DNA of 5,449 bases from an uncultured Acidobacteriota bacterium (lineage in GTDB: Bacteria; Acidobacteriota; Vicinamibacteria; Vicinamibacterales; UBA8438), in assembly GCA_913043805.1 (NCBI GenBank), contig CAJWMX010000232.1:1-5449 (forward strand), in the 5' to 3' direction. Positions within the stretch are counted from its first letter, which is position 1, and every line of letters starts with the position of its first letter. Positions 1-5,449 of the stretch are shown piece by piece. A program made the translations under genes and the position numbers. The notes beneath the pieces are model-generated. The model saw only the letters and a program-made list of their open reading frames with translations, had not been told where the DNA came from and ran no database searches.

Positions 1-1213
1 GGGTAGCGAAAAAGAGGTTGTTCTGGAACGCCGGGAACGCCGTGCCGCCATAAAAGGAGGCGCCACACGGCGCGACCGACGGCGTGAAGATGAGGAGCGG
101 CGTCACCATGCCCGGGCGCGTCTCGGCGCCTTCGATGAGCGGCCAGCCGTAGTTTTCGCCGGCGACGATCAGGTTGACCTCGTCGTTGCCAATCGAGCCG
201 TGCTCGGTGGCCCACAGCTCACCGGTGACGGGATGCCAGTCGAGGCCCTGGGGGTTGCGGTGGCCCCAGGAGAACACCGGTGAAGAGAATGGGTTATCCG
301 TCGGCGTCGTGCCGTCTTCCCTCAGGCGCAGTACCTTTCCGTTGTCCGACGCCAAATCTTGAGGTGTGGACAGATCGAGCGCGTCGCCCATGGTCAGGAA
401 CAGGGTGCCGTTGGGCGCGAACCGCAGGCGACCGCCATCGTGGAGGTTGTCGCCGAGCGCCCGGTCGAAGAGCACGACCCGCTCGACGAGCTGGGCGCCC
501 GCCAGCCGGTAGCGCACGATCTGGTTGACCAGCGTGCCCGGGACAGGCTCGGCGGTGTAGGCGATGAACACCCACCCGGTTTCGCCGAAGCGGGGGTGGA
601 CGGCCAGACCGAGGACGCCCGCTTCGCCCGCGACGAACGCATCTTCGAGCGTCAGAACGGGGTTCGCGCGCAATCCGCTGGAATCGACCAGCCGGACCCG
701 GCCTGGGCGTTCCGTCACGAGCAGGCGGTGATCCGGCAGGACACCCAGCGCCAAGGGCACCTCCAGGCCGGTCGCCACAACTTCTATGCGGAACGACACA
801 CCGTCGGTGGTGGTGAAGATCTTGCCCTCGGGCCGGTAGGTGAATGTCTCCCAGACCGACCAGGGGCCAGTGGCGCCGTCGAACACTGCCCGGCTGCGCC
901 AGCGAGAGCTGCTGCCGGGAGTCAGCGGAGTCTGGACCCGATAGCTGTTGACCGACGACGACGCGTCGGACCGCCCGGTCTCGATCACGACCAGGTTGGC
1001 CGCGGCCTGCAGCTCGTAGTAGTGCGGAAACTCCGCGAAGACGTGTCGCCCCCCGGCTGGGCTCACGACCAGCGCCGGCGTCGCGGTCTCCACGATCGCG
1101 TCGTTCACTGGTGACAGCGGAGTGGGCGCGGTCGCTTTGAGCGTCTGCGCCTGGGGCGCCGAGGCGAGCGCGAGATCCAGCAGGACCGGGAGACCCAGGG
1201 TTCGACGAACCAT
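1..1213 (-). CDS. Secreted PQQ-dependent glucose/sorbosone dehydrogenase-like protein with N-terminal Ig/FnIII-like domain (C-terminus off window)
   Basis: Reading the minus strand from an ATG at 1213 gives 404 uninterrupted codons to the left edge, so the C-terminus is missing. Residues 1-23 look like a Sec signal peptide (MVRRTLGLPVLL, then small residues ending PQAQ). Residues 28-125 resemble an Ig/FnIII-type domain: it opens with PTPLSPVNDAIV and ends with WRSRAVFDG and GPWSVWETF. From about residue 138 the protein matches the six-bladed beta-propeller glucose/sorbosone dehydrogenase family: GEAGVLGLAVHPRF (196-209), HDGGRL (258-263), GHRNPQG (317-323), EHG (337-339), DEVNL (344-348) and NYGWP (354-358). 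By analogy with soluble glucose dehydrogenase, H258 is the likely catalytic base and R319-N320 contact PQQ. The family oxidises sugars or related alcohols outside the cytoplasm using PQQ; the substrate here is unknown. The ribosome site is weak. GTG at 1234 is an alternative start, but 1213 gives the cleaner leader. The tail of the propeller lies beyond the window. Confidence 0.9.
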   Translation of the reverse strand, partial: MVRRTLGLPVLLDLALASAPQAQTLKATAPTPLSPVNDAIVETATPALVVSPAGGRHVFAEFPHYYELQAAANLVVIETGRSDASSSVNSYRVQTPLTPGSSSRWRSRAVFDGATGPWSVWETFTYRPEGKIFTTTDGVSFRIEVVATGLEVPLALGVLPDHRLLVTERPGRVRLVDSSGLRANPVLTLEDAFVAGEAGVLGLAVHPRFGETGWVFIAYTAEPVPGTLVNQIVRYRLAGAQLVERVVLFDRALGDNLHDGGRLRFAPNGTLFLTMGDALDLSTPQDLASDNGKVLRLREDGTTPTDNPFSSPVFSWGHRNPQGLDWHPVTGELWATEHGSIGNDEVNLIVAGENYGWPLIEGAETRPGMVTPLLIFTPSVAPCGASFYGGTAFPAFQNNLFFAT

Positions 1214-1303
1214 CGTCCCAGCCTGGCACCCCACGCCGCGGGTCCCGGCGCCCCTGGTGGTGTGGAGCACTTCGTGCGAAGATGGGCGCCTTCAAGGGGG
1301 GGC
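1214..1303. promoter_or_regulatory. Divergent intergenic region between dehydrogenase and beta-helix genes
   Basis: This 90-bp spacer separates two genes that point away from each other, so promoters for both should lie here or just inside the genes. It is very GC-rich and I see no convincing -35/-10 pair on either strand. A small imperfect palindrome, CTTCG-TG-CGAAG, lies at 1270-1281 and could be an operator or chance. The only clear element is the ribosome site next to the plus-strand gene. Confidence 0.4.
1294..1300 (+). promoter_or_regulatory. Ribosome binding site deciding the start of the beta-helix gene
   Basis: A purine run AAGGGGG lies just upstream of the ATG at 1304. It supports that ATG over the in-frame GTG at 1262, which would put fourteen polar and basic residues ahead of the signal peptide. 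Confidence 0.5.
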
Positions 1304-2734
1304 ATGCAGTTCGGGCGATGGCTACTTGTCGGGTCGGTGGTCGTGGCGGCGTCGGACGCGGCCGAGGCGCAGCCGGCCGAGCTTGACGGCGTGTTCTATG
1401 TCTCCCCGGTAGCCGAACCGGACGGCGACGGGAGCCGGGAGGCGCCCTTCAGAACCCTGGCCGCGGCGCAGGCGGCGTCGGCGGCCGGTGACACGATCCA
1501 CCTGCTCGCATCGGACCAGATCGTCGACGGAGCCATCACGCTGAAGCCCGGGCAGAAGCTGCTCGGTCTTGCGTCCGATGGCGCCCTGGCCACCGATCCG
1601 GACGATCGCGTGCGGCTGACCAGCACCGCCGAGCTGCCCGAGGGCACGGTCGTGGCCCTGGGGGGCGACAACGAGATCGCCGGCGTGCACTTCGAGGAGA
1701 TGATCGGCCACGCGATCGCCGGTCACGGCGTTGACTATTCCGGCACCTTCATCCATCACGCGACCTTCGAGGGCAACGCCGACGAGCACATTGAGGACGA
1801 ACGCGGTCAGGTCTATGCCGTCAGCTTCAAGGCCACCCTGGGCGTGCGCTATGACGTCAGGATCGAGGACAGCCTCTTTCGCGACGGCGAAGATCTGGGC
1901 GCCATCCGCGTCTTTCAGTCCGGCGACAGCCAGGGCCGCTATCGCTTCGCCCGCAACGAGTTCTACAGTCTGGGCGGGCGGCCCTACTTCGTCCGCACCC
2001 GCGAGACGAGCCGGGTCGAGACGGTCATTCTGGACTCGGTGGCCGACAGCATCGGGCGCGGCAACCGGAACTCGGACAGCATCATTCCGTATCTGATGGG
2101 CCGTTCCGAGCAGGTCATGCTGGTGCGCAACTACCGGTTCGACAACACCCAGCAGGTGGGCAACCGGTCGAGCACCGGGATCGAGGGCTATATCTTCGGG
2201 TCGCCTCGACCGGACGAGGCGAACTGGTGTGACGGGTGTCGGCTCACGCTCGTGATCGAGGACAGCGTGCTGCGGAACGCCGTCACCGATCCGATTCAGT
2301 TCTCGAACTCGGGTCTGAACTCGGTGCTCCGCTACGTCATCCGCGATACCGAGATCCTCGGTGGCACGCCGCGCCAGGGTGGCGGTGGCATTTCACTGAA
2401 CCTGCAGGGTGATCCCGACAGCGCTGGAAGCACCACGCTGCTGGTCGAGGGCACCGATGTGATCGGGACCGACCGGTTCGGCGTGAGCATCAACAACGGG
2501 GGCGGGGGCGATGCCCTGACCGTGGATTTGGGCGGCGGGCCACTCGGGAGCCGGGGCGGCAATCGCCTGCTGGCGAACGAACGCGGGCCGCTACGACTGG
2601 CGCCGGGGTGGACGATCCACGCCGGCGGCAATTGGTGGGGTGGCGACGAACCGGCCGTCCTGGGGCCGGACGACCAGCCGTCGTCACACGCCGAGGTCCT
2701 GCTCGATCCGATCCTGAGGGATGACCCGCGCTAG
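1304..2734 (+). CDS. Secreted right-handed parallel beta-helix repeat protein (pectate lyase-like fold)
   Basis: The 476-residue product starts at the ATG at 1304, chosen for its ribosome site and clean leader. Residues 1-23 form a Sec signal peptide (MQFGRWLLVGSVVVAAS, then AAEAQ). Residues 30-67 match the N-terminal cap common to DUF1565 and pectate-lyase-like beta-helix proteins: FYVSP, a DGDGS turn, APFRTLAAA and GDTIHLL. The body holds repeated coil-like strands, such as RIEDSLFRDG (187-196), VIEDSVLRNA (317-326) and VIRDTEILGG (345-354). A 13-bp DNA repeat at 1861-1873 and 2254-2266 encodes the same coil position. The protein ends with GGNWWGG (441-447), a typical late-coil motif. Such proteins bind, cleave or epimerise polysaccharides outside the cell, but I cannot point to a catalytic Lys/Arg/Asp set, so the activity is unassigned. 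A CDGC pair at 309-312 is unusual. The gene is divergent from the sugar dehydrogenase and convergent with the metallo-hydrolase. Confidence 0.85.
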   Translation: MQFGRWLLVGSVVVAASDAAEAQPAELDGVFYVSPVAEPDGDGSREAPFRTLAAAQAASAAGDTIHLLASDQIVDGAITLKPGQKLLGLASDGALATDPDDRVRLTSTAELPEGTVVALGGDNEIAGVHFEEMIGHAIAGHGVDYSGTFIHHATFEGNADEHIEDERGQVYAVSFKATLGVRYDVRIEDSLFRDGEDLGAIRVFQSGDSQGRYRFARNEFYSLGGRPYFVRTRETSRVETVILDSVADSIGRGNRNSDSIIPYLMGRSEQVMLVRNYRFDNTQQVGNRSSTGIEGYIFGSPRPDEANWCDGCRLTLVIEDSVLRNAVTDPIQFSNSGLNSVLRYVIRDTEILGGTPRQGGGGISLNLQGDPDSAGSTTLLVEGTDVIGTDRFGVSINNGGGGDALTVDLGGGPLGSRGGNRLLANERGPLRLAPGWTIHAGGNWWGGDEPAVLGPDDQPSSHAEVLLDPILRDDPR

Positions 2735-2755
2735 CCCCTGGCACTGACCAGGGGC
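2734..2755. terminator. Candidate bidirectional terminator hairpin between convergent genes
   Basis: A perfect 8-bp inverted repeat, GCCCCTGG / CCAGGGGC, encloses a 6-nt loop (CACTGA). Its first base is the last base of the beta-helix stop codon. It lies between two genes that converge, the expected place for a shared terminator. There is no T tract on either side, so it is not a canonical intrinsic terminator; it may stop or stabilise transcripts in another way. Confidence 0.55.
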
Positions 2756-2773
2756 GGGCAGGCGCTACTGCCC
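2756..2773. terminator. Second hairpin overlapping the metallo-hydrolase stop codon
   Basis: GGGCAG (2756-2761) pairs with CTGCCC (2768-2773) around a 6-nt loop. The pair at 2755 and 2774 could extend the stem to 7 bp, in competition with the neighbouring hairpin. The minus-strand stop codon (2765-2767) lies in the loop. No T tract follows. It may work with the adjacent hairpin to end or protect the two converging transcripts. Confidence 0.4.
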
Positions 2774-3709
2774 GTCGTAGAGATACTGCACCGTCGCCCG
2801 AAGCCGATCCTCGGCGGCGACGTACTCGCTGTACTGACTCGGGACGCTGTAGGACGACACAACCTCGTCCACCGAGCGTCCAGCCGCCTTGCCAGCCTCG
2901 GCTTTCGCCACCACGTCGTTGTAGAAGCCGCCGTAGTCCACGAAGTCCTGCCAGGGCAGGGGCACGGGGTTGTGGCCCGGGATGACCCGGTCGACGCCGG
3001 AGATGCCGGCCGCCGCCTTGGTCAGGGTCTTGCCGAACTCGGTCGCGCTGCCGTTGCTACTGGGAACGTCGAGATAGGGCAGTCCCTTGCGGGCCATCAT
3101 GTCGCCGGTGTGCATGACCCGGGCCTCACGGAACACCACGAAGGTGTCGCCATCGGTGTGACCCCGCCCGAAGTAGTACAGGTCAATGCTGTCGGCGCCT
3201 GAGTGGACCGTCATCCGATCACTGAAGGTCTCGTCCGGCAGGAACCTGGCGTTCTCGCCCTTGAAGGCGTCGCAGTTCTTGATCGAGCCGCCCTGGAACC
3301 CGGAGCCATCGTCGCAGTCGTCGCTGCGGAGGTTGGCGGCGGTGTTCTGGTGAACCACGATGTTGACGCTTTCCGGGAACTCGGCGTTGGCGCCGGTGTG
3401 GTCCCAGTGCGTATGGGTGTTGATGATCGTGGTGACCGGCTTGTCCGTGATCTCGCGGACCGCGCCCAGGATGTCCGTGCCGTAGCCCTTGATCTTGGTG
3501 TCGACCAGGGTGACCCCGTCGCTGGTCACGAAGATCGCGGTGTTGCCGCCGCCGCCCATGCCCTGCACCGACGGGGCATTGGCGAGCATGAAGAGGTTGT
3601 CGTCGAGTTCGAGCACGGTCAACGCCGCGCGATCCTGACGGGCCTCGTTGACGGCGACGGTCGTGACGACCCCGACCATTACCAGTATCGCCAGCAAGCT
3701 GCGTCTCAT
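2765..3709 (-). CDS. Exported metallo-beta-lactamase-fold hydrolase
   Basis: The 314-residue product starts at the ATG at 3709, directly after a GAGGAG ribosome site. A start at 3820 is possible but would add 37 residues running back into the upstream gene and bury the leader. Residues 1-20 form a short hydrophobic leader (MRRSLLAILVMVGVVTTVAV); cleavage is unclear, so it could be secreted or anchored. The metal site is complete: HTHWDH gives H99, H101, D103 and H104; H184 is in GRGHTDGD, D203 in HTGD and H246 in PGHN. This pattern suits a dinuclear zinc hydrolase of the glyoxalase II / class B lactamase superfamily. The family cleaves esters, thioesters, lactones or lactams; the substrate cannot be told from sequence. 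An acidic glycine-rich stretch around 129-146 carries C132 and C146, which may form a disulfide. The gene lies 52 bp downstream of the cyclase-family gene on the same strand, probably as an operon. Beta-lactam resistance should not be assumed. Confidence 0.9.
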   Translation of the reverse strand: MRRSLLAILVMVGVVTTVAVNEARQDRAALTVLELDDNLFMLANAPSVQGMGGGGNTAIFVTSDGVTLVDTKIKGYGTDILGAVREITDKPVTTIINTHTHWDHTGANAEFPESVNIVVHQNTAANLRSDDCDDGSGFQGGSIKNCDAFKGENARFLPDETFSDRMTVHSGADSIDLYYFGRGHTDGDTFVVFREARVMHTGDMMARKGLPYLDVPSSNGSATEFGKTLTKAAAGISGVDRVIPGHNPVPLPWQDFVDYGGFYNDVVAKAEAGKAAGRSVDEVVSSYSVPSQYSEYVAAEDRLRATVQYLYDGQ

Positions 3710-3714
3710 CTCTG

Positions 3715-3720
3715 CTCCTC
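3715..3720 (-). promoter_or_regulatory. Ribosome binding site of the metallo-hydrolase
   Basis: Read on the minus strand this is GAGGAG, five bases ahead of the ATG at 3709. It is the strongest translation signal in the window and fixes the start of the hydrolase at 3709 rather than 3820. Confidence 0.75.
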
Positions 3721-3727
3721 TGGTTCT

Positions 3728-3743
3728 CACGCTTCCGAGCGTG
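3728..3743. promoter_or_regulatory. Hairpin in the cyclase-hydrolase gap, just upstream of the ribosome site
   Basis: CACGCT and AGCGTG form a perfect 6-bp stem around a 4-base loop, 7 bases before the hydrolase ribosome site. On the minus strand a TATAGT hexamer at 3748-3753, close to the -10 consensus, lies just upstream, but no good -35 is visible. The hairpin could be an operator, an mRNA processing or stability element between the two cistrons, or an attenuator. It has no T tract, so termination is unlikely. Confidence 0.4.
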
Positions 3744-3761
3744 GCCTCACTATACATCTTC

Positions 3762-4595
3762 CTAGTTTTCGGCATCTGCGGGGACGAAGGCCACCGTTCG
3801 CAGGGGCCCTCCGCTTCCACCTTCGATCTTCATCGGTAGCGCCACGACGAAGGCGCCGGTGGGTGGGAGCCCGGACAGATCGGCCAGGTCCTCGAGGCCG
3901 ATGACGTTTTTGCGGTAGAGGACCACGTGGGCCCGGAAATCACTCGATTGGCCCAGGTCGATGCTGGGGGTGTCGATGCCGACCGCCGCCACCTGTCGTT
4001 CCGCCACCAGCCAGGCGGCCGCCGCTTCGCTCAGGCCGGGGAAGTGCAAGTCGGCCACCGCGTCGGGGCCGGTCAGCTCCGTGCCCAGATACGCCGCCCG
4101 ATCCGACCATCGCTCTGCCCAGCCGGTGCGGAGCAGCAGATAGGCGCCGCCGGGGATCGCTCCGTGCATCGCCTCCCAGGACGTCAGGTCCGCCACGGAG
4201 ATCAGATAGTCGGGGGTGACCCGGTCGGTGACATCCACGACGGCGGCCGGACCCATCAGGCCGGAGAGCGGAATGGCATCGGCGGTCAGTCGGCCCTCGG
4301 CGAAATGGACCGGCGCATCCAGGTGCGTGCCGCCGTGTTCGGCCGAGGCGAACTCGTACGACGCATAGAACAAGCCGCCCTCGGTCTGGCCGTAGGCGAG
4401 CTCCCTCAGGCGGAAGCCCGCGGTGTCGGTCGGCCAGTGGATGGTGTCGTCGCCAAAGGCGTGGGTCAGGTCGATCCAGCGGCCTGCCGAGCCGTCGAAG
4501 ACGGCCGAGTAGTCGGGGGGCGTCGGAGCCGTCGCCGGGGCAGGCCCGCAGGAGGCGACCATGGCGGCGAGGCAGAACAGGGTCAGGTGTCTCAT
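3762..4595 (-). CDS. Cyclase-family (kynurenine formamidase-like) metal-dependent hydrolase, predicted lipoprotein
   Basis: The 277-residue product starts at the ATG at 4595; a start at 4637 would place 14 extra residues before the leader. Residues 1-16 form a lipoprotein signal: MRHLTLFCLAAM followed by the lipobox VASC, so C16 should be lipidated after cleavage. A Pro/Ala-rich linker (17-27) follows. The cyclase-family core shows WIDLTHAFGDDTIHWP (40-54), the metal-binding signature HGGTHLDAPVHF (87-98), GIDTPSIDLG (206-215), NVIGLEDLADL (230-240) and the conserved end LPMKIEGGSGGP (253-264). H87, H91, D93 and H97 with H223 and E235, spaced 12 apart as in bacterial kynurenine formamidase, make the metal set look complete. 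Cytoplasmic relatives hydrolyse N-formylkynurenine or other amides and lactones. Membrane anchoring outside the cytoplasm and the lack of other tryptophan genes argue against a kynurenine role, so the substrate is unknown. The ribosome site is GGAG 12 bases upstream. It is the probable first gene of an operon with the metallo-hydrolase. Confidence 0.9.
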   Translation of the reverse strand: MRHLTLFCLAAMVASCGPAPATAPTPPDYSAVFDGSAGRWIDLTHAFGDDTIHWPTDTAGFRLRELAYGQTEGGLFYASYEFASAEHGGTHLDAPVHFAEGRLTADAIPLSGLMGPAAVVDVTDRVTPDYLISVADLTSWEAMHGAIPGGAYLLLRTGWAERWSDRAAYLGTELTGPDAVADLHFPGLSEAAAAWLVAERQVAAVGIDTPSIDLGQSSDFRAHVVLYRKNVIGLEDLADLSGLPPTGAFVVALPMKIEGGSGGPLRTVAFVPADAEN

Positions 4596-4693
4596 GGGTG
4601 CGCTGGGCTCCAGATGGCCGGATAGGGCAGGCCTCACATTACAGAAAGCGGAGGAGGTTCAGCCGGCGCGTCTGGAGTTATCATGGTGCAGTC
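4596..4693. promoter_or_regulatory. Divergent intergenic region between cyclase lipoprotein and cytochrome c genes
   Basis: This 98-bp spacer should hold promoters for both directions. On the minus strand TGTAAT (4638-4643) is one base from the -10 consensus. On the plus strand TATCAT (4679-4684) is a -10-like hexamer that would place transcription start a few bases before the ATG at 4694. No good -35 accompanies either. A purine run, GAGGAGGT, at 4651-4658 looks like a strong ribosome site but has no start codon at a usable distance. Confidence 0.4.
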
Positions 4694-5449
4694 ATGCGTC
4701 CGCGTTTTCTCCCGATCCTGCTGGCCGGGCTCCTGCCTCTGGTCGCACCGCCGGAGGTGCGCGGGCAGACCATGTCGGCCGACTCGACCCGCGCGGTGCT
4801 CGACCAGTACTGCGTCCGCTGTCACAACGAGCGGCTGCAGACGGCAGACGTCGCGCTCGACCGAGATCTGGGCAACGTCGCGGCCGATGCGGAGATCTGG
4901 GAGCGGGTGCTCGTCAAGCTCCGGGCCCAGACGATGCCGCCGGGTGGCAATCCCCGCCCGACCGAAGACGTCTATCGTGGGGTGTCGTCGTGGTTGGCGT
5001 CCGAGATCGATCGGGTGGCGCTGGCTGACCCGGATCCGGGGCGGGGGGAAACACTCCACCGGCTCAACCGGGCGGAGTATCACGCCGCGGTCCGCGACCT
5101 GCTCGCCGTGGACGTCGACGTGGCGTCACTCCTGCCGGCCGACAACACCTACGAGCACGGGTTCGACAACAACGGCGAGATGCTCTCGATCTCGCCTGAC
5201 CTCGTGTCCCGCTACCTGTCCGCCGCTCGAAGAATCAGCCGGCTTGCCGTCGGTATTCCACCCGTTGGTCCCACCGTGGACACCTATCGGGTGCATCCTG
5301 GCCTGGTGCAGGACGACCGTCAGCACGAGGACTTGTCGTTCGGGTCGCGGGGCGGGCTGGCGGTCCGGCACTACTTCCCGGTGGACGGGGACTACACGAT
5401 CAGCATCCGCCTGCACCGGAACTTCTCCGACTACATCATCGGGTTCTCG
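4694..5449 (+). CDS. Secreted DUF1587/DUF1592-type cytochrome c protein (C-terminus off window)
   Basis: Reading from the ATG at 4694 gives 252 uninterrupted codons to the right edge. Residues 1-25 form a Sec signal peptide (MRPRFLPILLAGLLPLVAPP, then EVRGQ). A haem c motif CVRCH (40-44) and a TMPPGG stretch (80-85), whose M81 is the likely axial ligand, define an N-terminal cytochrome c-like domain. Residues 120-185 match the DUF1587 pattern: LHRLNRAEYHAAVRDLL, SLLPADN, GFDNNGEMLSISPDLVSRYLSAARRISRLAVG. Residues 214-240 (LSFGSRGGLAVRHYFPVDG, then a beta-rich stretch) match the segment that follows in full-length members. Such proteins usually continue with DUF1592, DUF1588 and DUF1585 blocks, so about two thirds is probably missing. 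They are abundant in Planctomycetota and Acidobacteriota; their biochemical role is not established, though the haem suggests extracytoplasmic electron transfer. The nearest GGAG (4674-4677) is 16 bases upstream, so initiation may be weak or leaderless. In-frame ATG at 4772 would lose the signal peptide. Confidence 0.9.
   Translation, partial: MRPRFLPILLAGLLPLVAPPEVRGQTMSADSTRAVLDQYCVRCHNERLQTADVALDRDLGNVAADAEIWERVLVKLRAQTMPPGGNPRPTEDVYRGVSSWLASEIDRVALADPDPGRGETLHRLNRAEYHAAVRDLLAVDVDVASLLPADNTYEHGFDNNGEMLSISPDLVSRYLSAARRISRLAVGIPPVGPTVDTYRVHPGLVQDDRQHEDLSFGSRGGLAVRHYFPVDGDYTISIRLHRNFSDYIIGFS

Noticed and set aside
359..1114. Plus-strand open frame of 251 codons opposite the dehydrogenase
   Set aside because: It lies wholly antisense to a gene with strong family motifs, has no recognisable domain and no good ribosome site.
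294..1295. Long minus-strand open frame of 333 codons
   Set aside because: Its product is arginine- and glycine-rich low-complexity sequence. The frame starting at 1213 on the same strand gives clear dehydrogenase motifs, so this is a GC-rich shadow.
2765..3709. Beta-lactam resistance gene
   Set aside because: The fold and zinc ligands are shared by many hydrolases. Nothing in the sequence or context marks it as a true beta-lactamase.
3203..3904. Plus-strand open frame of 233 codons
   Set aside because: It is antisense to the metallo-hydrolase and crosses into the cyclase gene; valine/glycine/aspartate-rich composition fits a shadow frame.
3927..4625. Plus-strand open frame of 232 codons
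   Set aside because: Antisense to the cyclase gene, whose metal-binding signature and lipobox are clear; no domain is recognisable in this frame.
4634..5083. Minus-strand open frame of 149 codons near the cytochrome c gene
   Set aside because: It is antisense to the haem motif and DUF1587 region and reads as an arginine/proline/histidine-rich shadow.
1..5449. CRISPR array, transposon ends, tRNA or rRNA genes
   Set aside because: No spaced direct repeats, terminal inverted repeats, transposase motifs or tRNA-like cloverleaf sequences were seen, and coding genes fill almost all of the window.

Overview
The window is GC-rich, gene-dense bacterial DNA holding five protein genes and no RNA genes, mobile elements or CRISPR arrays. 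The gene content suggests an environmental Acidobacteriota-like organism (Vicinamibacteria-type). The clues are a DUF1587/DUF1592-type cytochrome c protein of the planctomycete/acidobacterial kind, a secreted PQQ-type sugar dehydrogenase with an Ig/FnIII-like N-terminal domain, and a lipoprotein form of the cyclase family. Planctomycetota or another soil or marine phylum cannot be excluded from sequence alone.

Layout from left to right. Positions 1-1213 (minus) hold the N-terminal 404 codons of a PQQ-dependent glucose/sorbosone dehydrogenase-like protein that runs off the left edge. A 90-bp divergent spacer separates it from a secreted right-handed parallel beta-helix protein (1304-2734, plus). 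That gene converges on a metallo-beta-lactamase-fold hydrolase (2765-3709, minus), with two back-to-back hairpins in the 30-bp gap and over the hydrolase stop codon. Upstream of the hydrolase on the same strand, 52 bp away, is a cyclase-family (kynurenine formamidase-like) lipoprotein (3762-4595, minus); the two probably form an operon. A 98-bp divergent spacer then leads to a DUF1587/DUF1592-type cytochrome c protein (4694 onward, plus) that runs off the right edge.

All five products carry a recognisable export signal: Sec-type leaders on four and a lipobox on the cyclase. The region therefore looks like an extracytoplasmic set: a beta-helix protein that may bind or cleave polysaccharide, a PQQ-type sugar oxidoreductase, two metal-dependent hydrolases and a haem c protein. 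A shared role in oxidising carbohydrates or related substrates outside the cytoplasm is an inference from co-location and export signals; no substrate can be read from the sequence. I found no clearly unprecedented system. The most unusual points are the domain fusion in the dehydrogenase, the cysteine-bearing acidic loop in the hydrolase, the lipidated cyclase, and the hairpins around the hydrolase gene.
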